64,000 bases of DNA. It comes from Mesorhizobium sp. WSM4311 (lineage in GTDB: Bacteria > Pseudomonadota > Alphaproteobacteria > Rhizobiales > Rhizobiaceae). The position numbers were made by a program, and so were the translations under genes. The stretch is taken from NCBI RefSeq assembly GCF_002295115.1, contig NZ_NSFV01000010.1, positions 1-64,000 of the forward strand, read 5' to 3'. Under the pieces are notes generated by a model, which worked only from the letters and a program-made list of their open reading frames with translations, was not told where the DNA came from and ran no database searches. The stretch's first letter is position 1; each line of letters begins with the position of its first letter. Shown one piece after another: positions 9,081 through 18,095 of this stretch.

Positions 9081-9379
9081 TCATCGCCGGCCGTATCGTC
9101 AGGCTGGCCGAGTTCGACCGGGCAGAGGTGCATTTCTATCTCGACGGGCAGATGTGCAGTGCATTGGCGGGCGACACCGTGCTGACCGCCATGCTGGCTT
9201 CAGGCCACGTATTGCGAAAATCCGAGTTCGGGCCCGAGTGGCGCGCCGGGTTCTGCCTGATGGGAGCCTGCCAGGATTGCTGGGTGTGGCAGGACGAGGG
9301 ACCACGCCTGCGGGCGTGCTCGGCCCTTATCGTGGAAGGCCTGCGGTTACGCACGACGACGCCGGAGAGCTGGCCATGA
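9077..9379 (+). CDS. [2Fe-2S] subunit of a heteromeric amine/opine dehydrogenase (HcnA/OoxX-like)
   Basis: A 100-residue ferredoxin-like protein that matches the small N-terminal domain of sarcosine oxidase alpha and the stand-alone subunits of opine oxidase and hydrogen cyanide synthase (HcnA). It carries FYLDGQ and AGDTVLTAML, then the cluster cysteines CLMGACQDC (CX4CX2C) and a last cysteine in LRACSAL. The start is the ATG in an ATGA overlap with hyuB, and its stop is in an ATGA overlap with the next flavoprotein gene. It should relay electrons between the flavin subunits and acceptor. I cannot tell opine, proline or glycine as substrate. Confidence 0.85.
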   Translation: MIIAGRIVRLAEFDRAEVHFYLDGQMCSALAGDTVLTAMLASGHVLRKSEFGPEWRAGFCLMGACQDCWVWQDEGPRLRACSALIVEGLRLRTTTPESWP

Positions 9380-10743
9380 GCGAGACGACGCCGCCTCGGA
9401 TCGTGATAGTCGGCGCTGGCCCTGCCGGCATAAGGGCCGCAGCCATGCTGGTCGAGGCCGGGCTCCATCCGGTGGTGATCGACGAGGGGCAGCGCGCGGG
9501 CGGGCAGATCTATCGCCGTCCGCCTGCCGGATTCGCCCGCACCGCGAAACAACTCTACGGATCGGAGGCGGCGAAGGCCAGCGCGCTGCATCAGCTCTTC
9601 GACCGGCTGGCCGAAGAGAGGCGCCTTACCCATTGCGCGGGAAGCTCGGTCATCGCCGTGCAGAAGGGTAGGCTGCATGTGCTGGGGGAGGGCGGCGTGC
9701 AGGTGATCTTCCATGACCGCCTGATCCTTGCCACCGGCGCGTCCGACCGTGTCGCTCCGGTCCCGGGCTGGCAGAACGCCGGCGTCTACAGCCTCGGCGC
9801 GGCCCAGATCGCGCTCAAGGCGCAGGGCGTGGCGCTTGGGCGGCGCATCGTCCTAATCGGATCGGGGCCTTTGCTGACGCTGGTCGGCGCCCAGCTCGTC
9901 AAGGCTGGAGCCGATGTGGCGGCGGTGCTGGACACTTCTCCCTGGCATCAGCAGATGCGGGGGCTCTGGCAGCTTGCCGCCCGACCGCTCGTCACGCTGC
10001 GCGGTCTGGCCCTGCGAGCAAGGCTCGGCGGCCGCTACCATGCGGGCGTGACGCTCGAGCGGATCGAGGCTCACGAAAAAGGTGTCACGGCGATGCGCTG
10101 GCGCGACGCCAGCGGCTGGGAGCACTGCACTCCTTGCGACATGATAGGCATGGGCTGGCACCTGCGGGCGGAGACGCATCTGTCCGACCTGGCGGGATGC
10201 GCCTTCACCTATGACGAGCAGTGGCGGCAATGGCTGCCGAAGACCGACCAGATGGGGCGCGCTGGCAACGGGACCTATCTCGCGGGCGATGGAGCTCGTC
10301 TTCTGGGAGCAGACGCTGCGGAGATCGCGGGGCGTCTGGCGGCAGCGGCGTGCCTTGCCGATCTTGGATTTCCAGCGCCTTCCACCGCGGCCGATCTGCG
10401 CGAGCTTGCGCGGTTCGAGCGCTTTGCCCGTGGCCTGGCTTGCGCCTTTCCCTGGCCGGCAGCGATGACACGGGCGCTCCCCGACGATGCGATCGTCTGC
10501 CGTTGCGAGAACGTGACCGCCGGAGATGTACGCGAAAGTGTGGATTTCGGCAGCGGCGAAGCGAACAGGGTGAAATCGCTGTCGCGCGTCGGCATGGGGC
10601 GATGCCAGGGACGCTATTGTCAGTTGGTCGCCGTCGAACTCATCGCGGCGCAGACCGGCTGCACGCCTGGTGCTGTCGGCCGGTTGCGCGGGCAAGCGCC
10701 TGTCCGCCCGGCGCCTGTCGGCGCTTTGCTGCGGGACGGCTGA
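9376..10743 (+). CDS. FAD/NAD(P)-binding dehydrogenase subunit with BFD-like [2Fe-2S] domain (HcnB/OoxA-like)
   Basis: A 455-residue flavoprotein. The N-terminal Rossmann motif is IVIVGAGPAGIRAA; a second, RIVLIGSGPLLTLVG, lies near residue 155. The C-terminal ~80 residues form a BFD-like [2Fe-2S] domain with cysteines in VCRCENVTAGD and GMGRCQGRYC. This is the architecture of opine oxidase subunit A and HcnB. The ATG overlaps the stop of the ferredoxin-like gene. The usual third subunit, a DAO-family flavoprotein, is found 38 bases downstream but on the opposite strand (10782-12107), which is atypical for a complex normally encoded in one operon. Confidence 0.88.
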   Translation: MSETTPPRIVIVGAGPAGIRAAAMLVEAGLHPVVIDEGQRAGGQIYRRPPAGFARTAKQLYGSEAAKASALHQLFDRLAEERRLTHCAGSSVIAVQKGRLHVLGEGGVQVIFHDRLILATGASDRVAPVPGWQNAGVYSLGAAQIALKAQGVALGRRIVLIGSGPLLTLVGAQLVKAGADVAAVLDTSPWHQQMRGLWQLAARPLVTLRGLALRARLGGRYHAGVTLERIEAHEKGVTAMRWRDASGWEHCTPCDMIGMGWHLRAETHLSDLAGCAFTYDEQWRQWLPKTDQMGRAGNGTYLAGDGARLLGADAAEIAGRLAAAACLADLGFPAPSTAADLRELARFERFARGLACAFPWPAAMTRALPDDAIVCRCENVTAGDVRESVDFGSGEANRVKSLSRVGMGRCQGRYCQLVAVELIAAQTGCTPGAVGRLRGQAPVRPAPVGALLRDG

Positions 10744-10781
10744 TGCGGTTTCACAGCGATCCGGAGTGCCGGAACTTTGGG

Positions 10782-12107
10782 TTAGAAGTCGGCAACCTTT
10801 CCCCAGACCGAAGTGTCGAAGCGCCTGGGATCATAGGATTGCGGATCGACGATCGGTTGCGACCCTGTCATCAGATCGGCGACGAGGTGCCCGGCGCCGG
10901 GCCCGATGCCGAAGCCGTGTCCCGAGAACCCGGCAGCCAGGAAGAAACCCGGAACACTATGGATCTCGCCGATGCCAGGCACGCCATCCGGCGTGCTGTC
11001 TATGTAGCCGGCCCAGGCCGCGCTGATCCTGGTCTTTCGAAGTTCGGGCAGAAGTTCGAGTGCCCGGGCATGGGTCAGGCGGATGGTCACCTGGTCCGGA
11101 GTCGGATCGAGGATGCGCATCCGCTCCATCGGCGTCGGCTGGTCGAGCCGCCAGCGGCGGAGCGTTTCGTGGCCCGAGCGCACACCCTGCAGGCCGCCGG
11201 GCGCGAGGCTTCGCCACCGCTTCAGGAACATGGGCAGGAACTGCGAGGAGAAGCGCAATTGCTGCGGCGTCACGTCCACGCGGCCGCGTCCACTTATGGC
11301 AAGCGTGTAGCCGCCGTCGCCGCGTCGTGTCGCCGAAATCCTTGCCGTGTGCAGCGCATCCGGCAGGCCCTCGGCGCCGGGCGAGACCGACAGAATGGAG
11401 GAGCGGATCGACGCCTGCGGAAAGCGGAAACCGAACTGCCGACAAAAGGAGGATGCCCAGGCGCCGCCGGCCAGCACCGCCACCCTGGTCCGAATCGTCC
11501 CGCTTTCGGTGATCACGCCGCTCAGGCGTCCGCCCTCGGTCTCGATGCCACGCGCGGCACAATTCTGGTGCACGGAGCTTCCGAGCTCGAGGATGGCCCG
11601 GGCGACCGCGGGCGCGGCCCGCGACGGATCGGCGGTGCCGTCGGTCGGCGAGAAGACACCGCCCTTCCAGGTCCGGCCAGTGGCGCGACCCCGCTCGCTG
11701 GCCTCGGCGCTGTCGAGCATGTGCGTGGTGACGCCGGCCGTCCTGGCGAAGTCACGCCAACGCACCCAGCCGGCCAGTTCCGCCTCGTCATTGCTGAGAT
11801 AGAGCAGGCCGCAGCGGCGGAAGCCAGTGTCTTGGCCGCTTTCCGTCGCGAAGCTGTCCCACAACTCAAGGCTTCGGGTCGCCATCGGCAGTTCGCGGGC
11901 GTCGCGGTTCTGCTGGCGGCACCATCCCCAGTTCCTCGAGGACTGCTCGGCGCCAATGCGGCCCTTTTCGACAAGCGCCACCTTCAGGCCGCGCCGTGCC
12001 AGATAATAGGCCGCGAAGATGCCGACGATGCCGCCGCCGATCACCACCGCGTCCGCGGTCCGCGGCGGTTCGCCAGATGTCTCGATTTGCTGCAGTGGTG
12101 CGCGCAT
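10782..12107 (-). CDS. FAD-dependent oxidoreductase, DAO family (HcnC/OoxB-like)
   Basis: A 441-residue flavoprotein with the N-terminal motif AVVIGGGIVGIFAAYYLARR and the C-terminal FSGHGFGIGPGAGHLVADL. SSRNWGWCRQQNRD, near residue 50, is the region that covalently or non-covalently cradles the isoalloxazine in this family. The ATG at 12107 follows AGGCAGAGAG; an upstream in-frame extension of 56 residues is low-complexity and was rejected. Family and position suggest it is the catalytic partner of the two subunits ending at 10743. It is transcribed towards them and away from the Lrp gene at 12331, which is a candidate regulator. Confidence 0.86.
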   Translation of the reverse strand: MRAPLQQIETSGEPPRTADAVVIGGGIVGIFAAYYLARRGLKVALVEKGRIGAEQSSRNWGWCRQQNRDARELPMATRSLELWDSFATESGQDTGFRRCGLLYLSNDEAELAGWVRWRDFARTAGVTTHMLDSAEASERGRATGRTWKGGVFSPTDGTADPSRAAPAVARAILELGSSVHQNCAARGIETEGGRLSGVITESGTIRTRVAVLAGGAWASSFCRQFGFRFPQASIRSSILSVSPGAEGLPDALHTARISATRRGDGGYTLAISGRGRVDVTPQQLRFSSQFLPMFLKRWRSLAPGGLQGVRSGHETLRRWRLDQPTPMERMRILDPTPDQVTIRLTHARALELLPELRKTRISAAWAGYIDSTPDGVPGIGEIHSVPGFFLAAGFSGHGFGIGPGAGHLVADLMTGSQPIVDPQSYDPRRFDTSVWGKVADF

Positions 12108-12330
12108 AGTCTCTCTGCCTTGACGCGCCAATCTACCGTGTTGTGCAGGCAGCCGCTGCCGCAGTTGAAGCTGAAGCAGAATTTTATTCCGGCAGCCCGG
12201 TCGAAATCGGGAGCCACTGCGTTTCAAAGCGCTATTCACTCGGATGGACAGGCCAACGGGCTGTGGTAGTGTCAATGCCTACGAGCAGGGCAGCATTTTG
12301 TGCTGTGGCATGCGTTCTGCGGAGACGGCC

Positions 12331-12807
12331 ATGAAACTGGATCGGATCGACATCAAAATTCTACACGAATTGCAGAAGAACGGCCGCATCACCAATGTGG
12401 AACTGGCTGATCTGGTGCATCTGTCGCCGAGCCCGTGCTTGATGCGGGTGAAGAAATTGCAGTCGGAAGGCTACATCGAAGGCTATTCCGCGCAGGTCAA
12501 TATCGGCAAGCTCGGCCAGACGCTGACCGTGTTCACCGAAATCACCTTGAAGAACCATCGCCAGGTCGACTTCGCCCGCTTTCTCGCCGTTGTGGAGAAG
12601 ATTGACCAGGTCATCGAATGCCACCTCGTGTCGGGCGGCTACGACTATTTGATGAAATTCGTGACCGCCGGCATCGCCGAGTACCAGACCATCATGGAAC
12701 GGCTGACCGACATGGATATCGGCATCGACAAGTATTTCAGCTTCGTGGTGCTGAAGTCCCCGATCGTCAAGGCGCACATGCCGCTGCCCAGCCTGTTTCC
12801 GAGGTGA
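12331..12807 (+). CDS. Lrp/AsnC-family transcriptional regulator
   Basis: A 158-residue Lrp/AsnC protein of normal length. The N-terminal HTH (LDRIDIKILHELQKNGRITN, then VELADLVHLSPSPCLMRVKK) is followed by the RAM/AsnC effector-binding domain, with GGYDYLMKFV as the glycine-rich ligand segment. The ATG at 12331 matches the family's usual beginning; earlier in-frame starts add sequence not found in the family. It diverges from the DAO-family gene that starts at 12107, so a 223-base shared regulatory region lies between them. Proteins of this type usually activate or repress one neighbouring amino-acid gene in response to that amino acid. Confidence 0.92.
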   Translation: MKLDRIDIKILHELQKNGRITNVELADLVHLSPSPCLMRVKKLQSEGYIEGYSAQVNIGKLGQTLTVFTEITLKNHRQVDFARFLAVVEKIDQVIECHLVSGGYDYLMKFVTAGIAEYQTIMERLTDMDIGIDKYFSFVVLKSPIVKAHMPLPSLFPR

Positions 12808-12883
12808 GGCACTGCCGCCTATAGTTTTTGCTTTGATGCCTGTCCTTGCCCCAGAACCGCTGCACACTTCTGGGCGAAATGCA

Positions 12884-14539
12884 TCAGCGGTGACCGTACT
12901 GGCTGACCAGCTCGGGGTCGCGGACGAGGCCATCGAGCCATGTCGGATCGAGCTTCGGCACGGAGGAGAATAGAAGCTTCGAATAGGGGTGGATGGGCGC
13001 CTTCAGTCTGTCGGGCGTGATCTGCTCCACCCGCTCGCCATTGTACATGACCATGATTTCGTCGCAGATCGCTTCGACGACGGAGAGGTCGTGGCTGATG
13101 AAAATGTAGGAAAGACCCAACTCGCGCTGCAGCTCCTTGAGCAGTTCGATCACGGCGGCCGCCACCACCGTGTCGAGCGCCGAGGTGATTTCGTCGCAGA
13201 TGATGAGCTTGGGCCCGGCCGCCAGAGCGCGCGCGAAGTTCACCCGCTGCTTCTGGCCTCCCGAGAGCTCCGACGGGCGACGGTAGCGCAACGTCCGGGG
13301 CAGGCGAACCATGTCGAGCAGTTCGTCGACGCGCTTCGAGCGCGCCTGCCGGTCGAGCTGGTGATAGAAGGCCAGCGGCCGGGAGATGATGTCCTCCACA
13401 GGCTTGGCCGGATTGAGCGCGGTATCGGCATACTGGAACACGATCTGCATCTCGCGCAGTTGGTCCTGGCTGCGTTTGCCCGCGGCGCGCTCCAGTTGCC
13501 TGCCGTCGAAGACGATGTCGCCGGCCGCCGCCGGATGGATGCCGGCGATGACGCGCGCCAGCGTCGATTTTCCGCAGCCGGATTCGCCGATGACGCCAAG
13601 ATTGCGCCCCTTCTCGACGACCAGGCTGACGGAATTGACAGCGCGGACAAGCGGCAGTCCGTCGGCCCGCAACGAGCCATAGCCGGCGGTCACATTGTCG
13701 ATACGCAGCAACGGCTTCGTGCCGGCATCCGCGTCCGCATCTGCTTGCCTCGGTTTCGGTTCGAAGGCAGCCAGCAGTTCGCGCGTGTAGGGGTGCTGTG
13801 CAGCCGAAAGGATCTGAGCCGTGGTGCCGGCCTCCTGCATTTCGCCGCCCTTCAGCACAACGATGCGATCGGCGATCTGGGCGACGACCGCAAGGTCGTG
13901 GGAAACGTAGACACCCGCTATCCCACCGGCCCGCATGACCGACTTGAATGCCTTCAGCACGTCGATCTGCGTCGTCACGTCGAGTGCCGTCGTCGGCTCG
14001 TCGAAGATCATCAGCTTGGGATTGCCGATCAGCGCCATCGCAGCCGACAGCCGCTGCAGCTGCCCGCCTGAAACCTGGTGCGGATAACGGGCGCCGATCC
14101 CTTCCGGGTCCGGCAGCGACAACGCCCGGAACAGCTCGACCGCGCGCTTTCGTGCCTGCTCCGGCGGCATCAGCCCGTGGATGCGCGTAACCTCGATCAC
14201 CTGCTCCATGATGGTGGACGAAGGGTTGAAGGAGGCGGCGGCACTTTGCGGAACATAGGCGATGTCGGTGCCGCGCAATTTGGCGCGCTGCTTTTCGGCA
14301 AGCGCGGCCATGTTCTTGCCGTTCACATTGATCTCGCCGCCGGTGATCCGGCAGCCGGGCCGCGCATAGCCCATGAGGGAGAGCGCGATTGTCGTCTTGC
14401 CCGAGCCGCTCTCGCCGATCAGGGCGACGATCTCGCCGTCGGCGATGTCGAGGCTGACGCCCTTGATGATTTCGACGACGCGTCCGGCGTCGGTCGTCGC
14501 CTCGATCCTCAGGTTCCTGACCTCGACGAGATTGGTCAT
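12884..14539 (-). CDS. oligopeptide-type ABC transporter, fused double ATP-binding protein (DppD-DppF type)
   Basis: A 551-residue protein with two complete ABC domains in one chain. Domain 1 has Walker A GESGSGKT near residue 40, signature VSGGQLQRLSAA and Walker B LMIFDEPTTALD; domain 2 has GESGCGKS near residue 310, LSGGQKQRVNFA and LIICDEITSALD. The second domain's Walker B has I in place of the usual P after DE, a common variant in this family. Each resembles the DppD/OppD and DppF/OppF halves. The ATG overlaps the stop of the permease gene upstream, so the order in the transcript is binding protein, permease, permease, ATPase. Confidence 0.93.
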   Translation of the reverse strand: MTNLVEVRNLRIEATTDAGRVVEIIKGVSLDIADGEIVALIGESGSGKTTIALSLMGYARPGCRITGGEINVNGKNMAALAEKQRAKLRGTDIAYVPQSAAASFNPSSTIMEQVIEVTRIHGLMPPEQARKRAVELFRALSLPDPEGIGARYPHQVSGGQLQRLSAAMALIGNPKLMIFDEPTTALDVTTQIDVLKAFKSVMRAGGIAGVYVSHDLAVVAQIADRIVVLKGGEMQEAGTTAQILSAAQHPYTRELLAAFEPKPRQADADADAGTKPLLRIDNVTAGYGSLRADGLPLVRAVNSVSLVVEKGRNLGVIGESGCGKSTLARVIAGIHPAAAGDIVFDGRQLERAAGKRSQDQLREMQIVFQYADTALNPAKPVEDIISRPLAFYHQLDRQARSKRVDELLDMVRLPRTLRYRRPSELSGGQKQRVNFARALAAGPKLIICDEITSALDTVVAAAVIELLKELQRELGLSYIFISHDLSVVEAICDEIMVMYNGERVEQITPDRLKAPIHPYSKLLFSSVPKLDPTWLDGLVRDPELVSQYGHR

Positions 14540-15387
14540 GCGTCCCTGTCCCTGATCTTCTGCGGCAGATTGTCGATCAGCAGGTTGACGCTGATGGTGA
14601 GGCTAGCGATCGCCAGCGAGGGAACGATGACAGCGGGAGCTGCGAAGGGCAGGCCGCCTATGTTCTCGCGCACCAGCGCGCCCCAGTCGGCGAGCGGCGG
14701 CTGCAGGCCGAGCCCGAGGAAGGACAGGCCGGACAGCAAGAGCACGATGAAGACGAAGCGCAGGCCGAAGTCGGCCAGCACCGGGCGCATGATATTGGGC
14801 AGGATCTCTGACCCGATGAGATAGGCGGTGCTTTCGCCGCGGACGCGAGCGACGGTCATGAAGTCCATGGTGTTGATGTTGACGGCGAGCGCCCGCGCGA
14901 AGCGGTAGGCGCCCGGTATGTAGATGACGGCGAGCGTCAGGATCAGCGCCGGGATCGACGAGCCGACCGCGGCAACGACCACAAGGCCGAACAGCTTGCT
15001 GGGAATGGAGTTCATGGCGTCGAGGAAGCGGCTGAGGCAGGTGTCGAGCCAGCCGCCGGTGACGGCCGCGATCATTCCCAGCACGACGCCGGAAAAGCAG
15101 GCGATACAGACGGAGGCGAGCGATATGCCGACGGTGTAGCGCGCACCCATTAGCACCCGCGAGAGCATGTCTCGCCCCAGATAGTCCGAGCCGAGCCATA
15201 AGCCCTGACGCATCGGGCCGAAATAATCGTCGTCGACGATGTCGCCGATCGAATGGGGAATGATGGTGGGCGCGAAGATGGCGATCAGCGTCCACGCCAG
15301 GATGACCAGCGAGGCGACGACACCCACGAGGTTGTAGCTGTGGCCCAGCAAGGACCGTTGGGAAGCTGCCACGCGGGCCATCGTCAT
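14536..15387 (-). CDS. ABC transporter permease (DppC/OppC type)
   Basis: A 283-residue inner-membrane permease. After a first transmembrane segment (VGVVASLVILAWTLIAIFAP) comes the OppC-N-like segment and then the BPD_transp_1 domain with about five further membrane helices. The EAA-like cytoplasmic loop falls around MTVARVRGESTAYLIGSEIL. It overlaps the preceding permease gene and the following ATPase gene by four bases each, which is strong evidence for a single transporter operon. Confidence 0.92.
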   Translation of the reverse strand: MTMARVAASQRSLLGHSYNLVGVVASLVILAWTLIAIFAPTIIPHSIGDIVDDDYFGPMRQGLWLGSDYLGRDMLSRVLMGARYTVGISLASVCIACFSGVVLGMIAAVTGGWLDTCLSRFLDAMNSIPSKLFGLVVVAAVGSSIPALILTLAVIYIPGAYRFARALAVNINTMDFMTVARVRGESTAYLIGSEILPNIMRPVLADFGLRFVFIVLLLSGLSFLGLGLQPPLADWGALVRENIGGLPFAAPAVIVPSLAIASLTISVNLLIDNLPQKIRDRDA

Positions 15388-16334
15388 CTGAGCCTCGGGT
15401 TGGACATGATGGCGATGATGTCGGCGATCGTGATGAGCAGAAGGTAGCCGAGGCAGAAGATCATCGCGCAGCTCTGGATCAGCGGCAGGTCGCGGGTCGC
15501 GACCGCATCGACCATCAGCTTGGCGATGCCGGGATAGTTGAAGATCGTCTCCACGATGATGACGCCGCCGACCAGATAGGACAGCGACAGCGCAACCGCG
15601 TTGACGATCGGCCCGAGCGCATTGGGAAGTGCGTGCTTGAGCACCATGCGGCCGCGTGAGGCGCCTTTGAGCAGCGCCATCTCGACATAAGGCGTGGACA
15701 GCGTTTCGATCACCGCGGCGCGGGTCATGCGGATCATCTGAGCCGAGATGACGAAGGTCAGCGTGATCACCGGCATGGCATAGATGCGCACGAGGTCGGT
15801 CAGCGTATGCGCCTCATTGACCGAGGACAGTGCCGGCAGCCATTTGAGATAAACGGCGAAAAGCAGGACCGCGAGGGTCGCGACCATGAATTCGGGCACG
15901 GAGATGACGCCGATCGCAAGAATGGTGACGGTGCGGTCGTAGAGGGAACCGCGCAACATGGCGGCGGTGATGCCGAGCGTCAGCGCCAGGGGCACCGAGA
16001 GCAGCGTGGTGATGCCGGCGAGCTCCATGGTGTTGACGAAGCGCCCGCCGATCAGCGCCGCGACCGGCATCTCGTTGGCATAGGAAGTGCCGAGATCGCC
16101 GTGGAGCAGGCCGAGAAGCCAGCGTAGGAAGCGCAGGATTGCCGGATCGTTGAGATGCATGGCCTCGCGCAGGCCGGCGACGGCTTCGGGTGTAGCCGCC
16201 TGGCCGAGCAGGATCGACGCTGTGTCGCCAGGCAGCATGCTGGTGGCGAAAAACACGGCGAAAAGGACGATCAGAAGTGTAACGACCGCGATTGCCAGCC
16301 GCTTCAGCACGAGGTTTAGAACCCCAGACGTCAT
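15384..16334 (-). CDS. ABC transporter permease (DppB/OppB type)
   Basis: A 316-residue permease with the N-terminal membrane anchor LAIAVVTLLIVLFAVFFATS, the conserved DppB region (LPGDTASILLGQAATPEAVA) and the BPD_transp_1 domain. The EAA loop is near VIETLSTPYVEMALLKGASR. I chose ATG 16334 (MTSGVLN) because CAGGAG precedes it by 8 bases; an ATG ten codons upstream is possible but lacks a ribosome site. A perfect 12-bp hairpin separates it from the binding-protein gene. Confidence 0.92.
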   Translation of the reverse strand: MTSGVLNLVLKRLAIAVVTLLIVLFAVFFATSMLPGDTASILLGQAATPEAVAGLREAMHLNDPAILRFLRWLLGLLHGDLGTSYANEMPVAALIGGRFVNTMELAGITTLLSVPLALTLGITAAMLRGSLYDRTVTILAIGVISVPEFMVATLAVLLFAVYLKWLPALSSVNEAHTLTDLVRIYAMPVITLTFVISAQMIRMTRAAVIETLSTPYVEMALLKGASRGRMVLKHALPNALGPIVNAVALSLSYLVGGVIIVETIFNYPGIAKLMVDAVATRDLPLIQSCAMIFCLGYLLLITIADIIAIMSNPRLR

Positions 16335-16382
16335 GGAAGCGCTCCTGCGGTTGCGTTCGGCCAAGCCATGTTGCGCAATCGG

Positions 16383-16412
16383 TGCCAGGGACCGGCGGTC
16401 CGGTCCCTGGCA
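16383..16412 (-). promoter_or_regulatory. intercistronic stem-loop between binding-protein and permease genes
   Basis: TGCCAGGGACCG (16383-16394) and CGGTCCCTGGCA (16401-16412) form a perfect 12-bp stem with a 6-base loop, just after the binding-protein stop codon. It is not followed by a T run. Such hairpins after a binding-protein gene commonly protect its mRNA or attenuate read-through, so that binding protein is made in excess of permease. Confidence 0.6.
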
Positions 16413-16420
16413 GGCGCCTC

Positions 16421-18031
16421 TCAGGCTTCGAGCCAGAGATATTCCGCCATTGCGTAGCCCATCATGCCACCGAGCGGGTTCGCCTCCAAACCCTTCACCT
16501 TGCTGGAGAGAGCATCCACGTTGGAAATGTAGGCCGGGATGATGGTGCCGGCCTCCTCGGAGACCATGGTCTGCATCTGGCCGTAGATTTCCTTGCGCTT
16601 GGCCTGGTCGAGCGAGCCGCGCGCCTCGACGAGCAGCTTGTCGAACTTCTCGGACTTGTACTGGCTTTCGTTCCAGGGCGCGTTGGAGGCGTAGAGCAGC
16701 GAGAACAGGATGTCGGGCGTCGGGCGCGGATTGATGTTGCCGAAATGGATCGGCGCCTTGAGCCAGTAATTGTCCCAGTAGCCGTCGGACGGCACGCGCT
16801 GGACATCGAGCTTCATGCCGATATCGGCACCGGCGGCCTGGATGATCACCGCCATGTCGATCGACGACGTCGCGGCATCGGACGCGACCACGGGGATGGA
16901 CTGACCGAGCAGGCCCGACTTCTGGAAGTGGAACTTGGCCTTGTCCGGGTCGAAGGCCTTCGGCTTGAGGTCGGCATTGTGGAAGATGTTCGCCGGCGAG
17001 ACAGGCTGGTCGTTGCCGATTTCGCCGAGGCCGCGCAATGCCGATTTGACGATCTGCTCGCGGTTGACGAGGTATTTCATGCCAGCGACGAAGTCGGCCT
17101 TATTGCCCGGATCCATGTCGAGCCGGATGTTGAGGTCCGTATAGTTGCCCGAGGTGGTTTTCGACAATTCGAAGCCTTGCTGGCCGCCGATGAGCTTCAT
17201 CGCGCGCGGATTGATCGAGGCGGCAAAATTGATGTCGCCGGAAAGCAGAGCGTTGACGCGGGCGCTGTCGTCGCTGATGGCGATGAACTCGAAGGAGTCG
17301 AGATGTGGCTTGCCCGACTTCCAGTAGTTCTTGTTCTTGGTGACGACCGAACGCACGCCCGGTTCGAACGTTTGCAGCACGAAGGCGCCGGTACCGTTGC
17401 CCTTGGAGAAGTCGGTGGTGCCGTCCTGGACGATCATGAAGTGATGCAGCGCCAGGATGGTCGGAAGGTCGGCATTCGGGTCGGCCAGCGTGATTTCGAC
17501 GGTCGACTTGTCGACTGCCTTGAAGCCGGTCATCTGCGCGGCGATCTTGGCGACTTTGGAGCCGACCGCTTTGTCGAGATGGCGCTTCAGCGAGAAGACA
17601 ACGTCTTCGGCGGTGAGGTCCTTGCCGTCGTGGAAGGTGACGCCTTTGCGCAGCTTAATGGTCCAGGTCTTGGCGTCCTTGCTGTCGAAGCTATCAGCCA
17701 GCTCCATCTGCGTGACGCCATCCTTGTCGAGGAAAGTCAGGCGGTTGTAGAGCGAGCAGCAGCGGACATAGTCGGTCGACAGCGACGCCTTTGCCGGATC
17801 GAGCGTGTCGGCGGTCGAGGAGGACCAGCCGGCGGCCTTGAAACTGCCGCCGGAAACCGGCGTGGCGGCGACGGCATTGGTGGCGCGGCCAAGCACCACG
17901 CTGCCCGCGGCGAACGCGGCGCCGCCGGCCAGCAGCAGCTTGAGGAGTTCGCGGCGGCTTGCGCCCCGCCGAATGGCATTCTCGACCATGGCATCGTCTG
18001 CGCTGGTCCAGTTCGTGATCTTGTCGGTCAT
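16421..18031 (-). CDS. oligopeptide-type ABC transporter substrate-binding protein, Tat-exported
   Basis: A 536-residue SBP_bac_5 family binding protein. The N-terminus carries a twin-arginine signal, GASRRELLKLLLAGGAAFAA, with likely cleavage after NAVAA, so it is exported folded. The body has the usual features: a region around YNRLTFLDKDGVTQMELADS, then FHDGKDLTAEDVVFSLKRHL and a C-terminal lobe. It opens the transporter operon (permeases and ATPase follow). Peptides, opines, or polyamine-type substrates are all transported by relatives; the surrounding aminotransferase and amine oxidase genes point to an amino compound. Confidence 0.92.
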   Translation of the reverse strand: MTDKITNWTSADDAMVENAIRRGASRRELLKLLLAGGAAFAAGSVVLGRATNAVAATPVSGGSFKAAGWSSSTADTLDPAKASLSTDYVRCCSLYNRLTFLDKDGVTQMELADSFDSKDAKTWTIKLRKGVTFHDGKDLTAEDVVFSLKRHLDKAVGSKVAKIAAQMTGFKAVDKSTVEITLADPNADLPTILALHHFMIVQDGTTDFSKGNGTGAFVLQTFEPGVRSVVTKNKNYWKSGKPHLDSFEFIAISDDSARVNALLSGDINFAASINPRAMKLIGGQQGFELSKTTSGNYTDLNIRLDMDPGNKADFVAGMKYLVNREQIVKSALRGLGEIGNDQPVSPANIFHNADLKPKAFDPDKAKFHFQKSGLLGQSIPVVASDAATSSIDMAVIIQAAGADIGMKLDVQRVPSDGYWDNYWLKAPIHFGNINPRPTPDILFSLLYASNAPWNESQYKSEKFDKLLVEARGSLDQAKRKEIYGQMQTMVSEEAGTIIPAYISNVDALSSKVKGLEANPLGGMMGYAMAEYLWLEA

Positions 18032-18095
18032 ATCATTCCCCTTTCTGTTTGTTTTTCCGGGTCGCTCGTCTTGCTGCGGCTTTCCGGGCTTGGGC

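Noticed and set aside
10221..12269. A 682-residue forward ORF running antisense to the DAO-family gene.
   Set aside because: It is antisense shadow of a conserved flavoprotein gene and of the end of the dehydrogenase subunit gene, with no recognisable domain.
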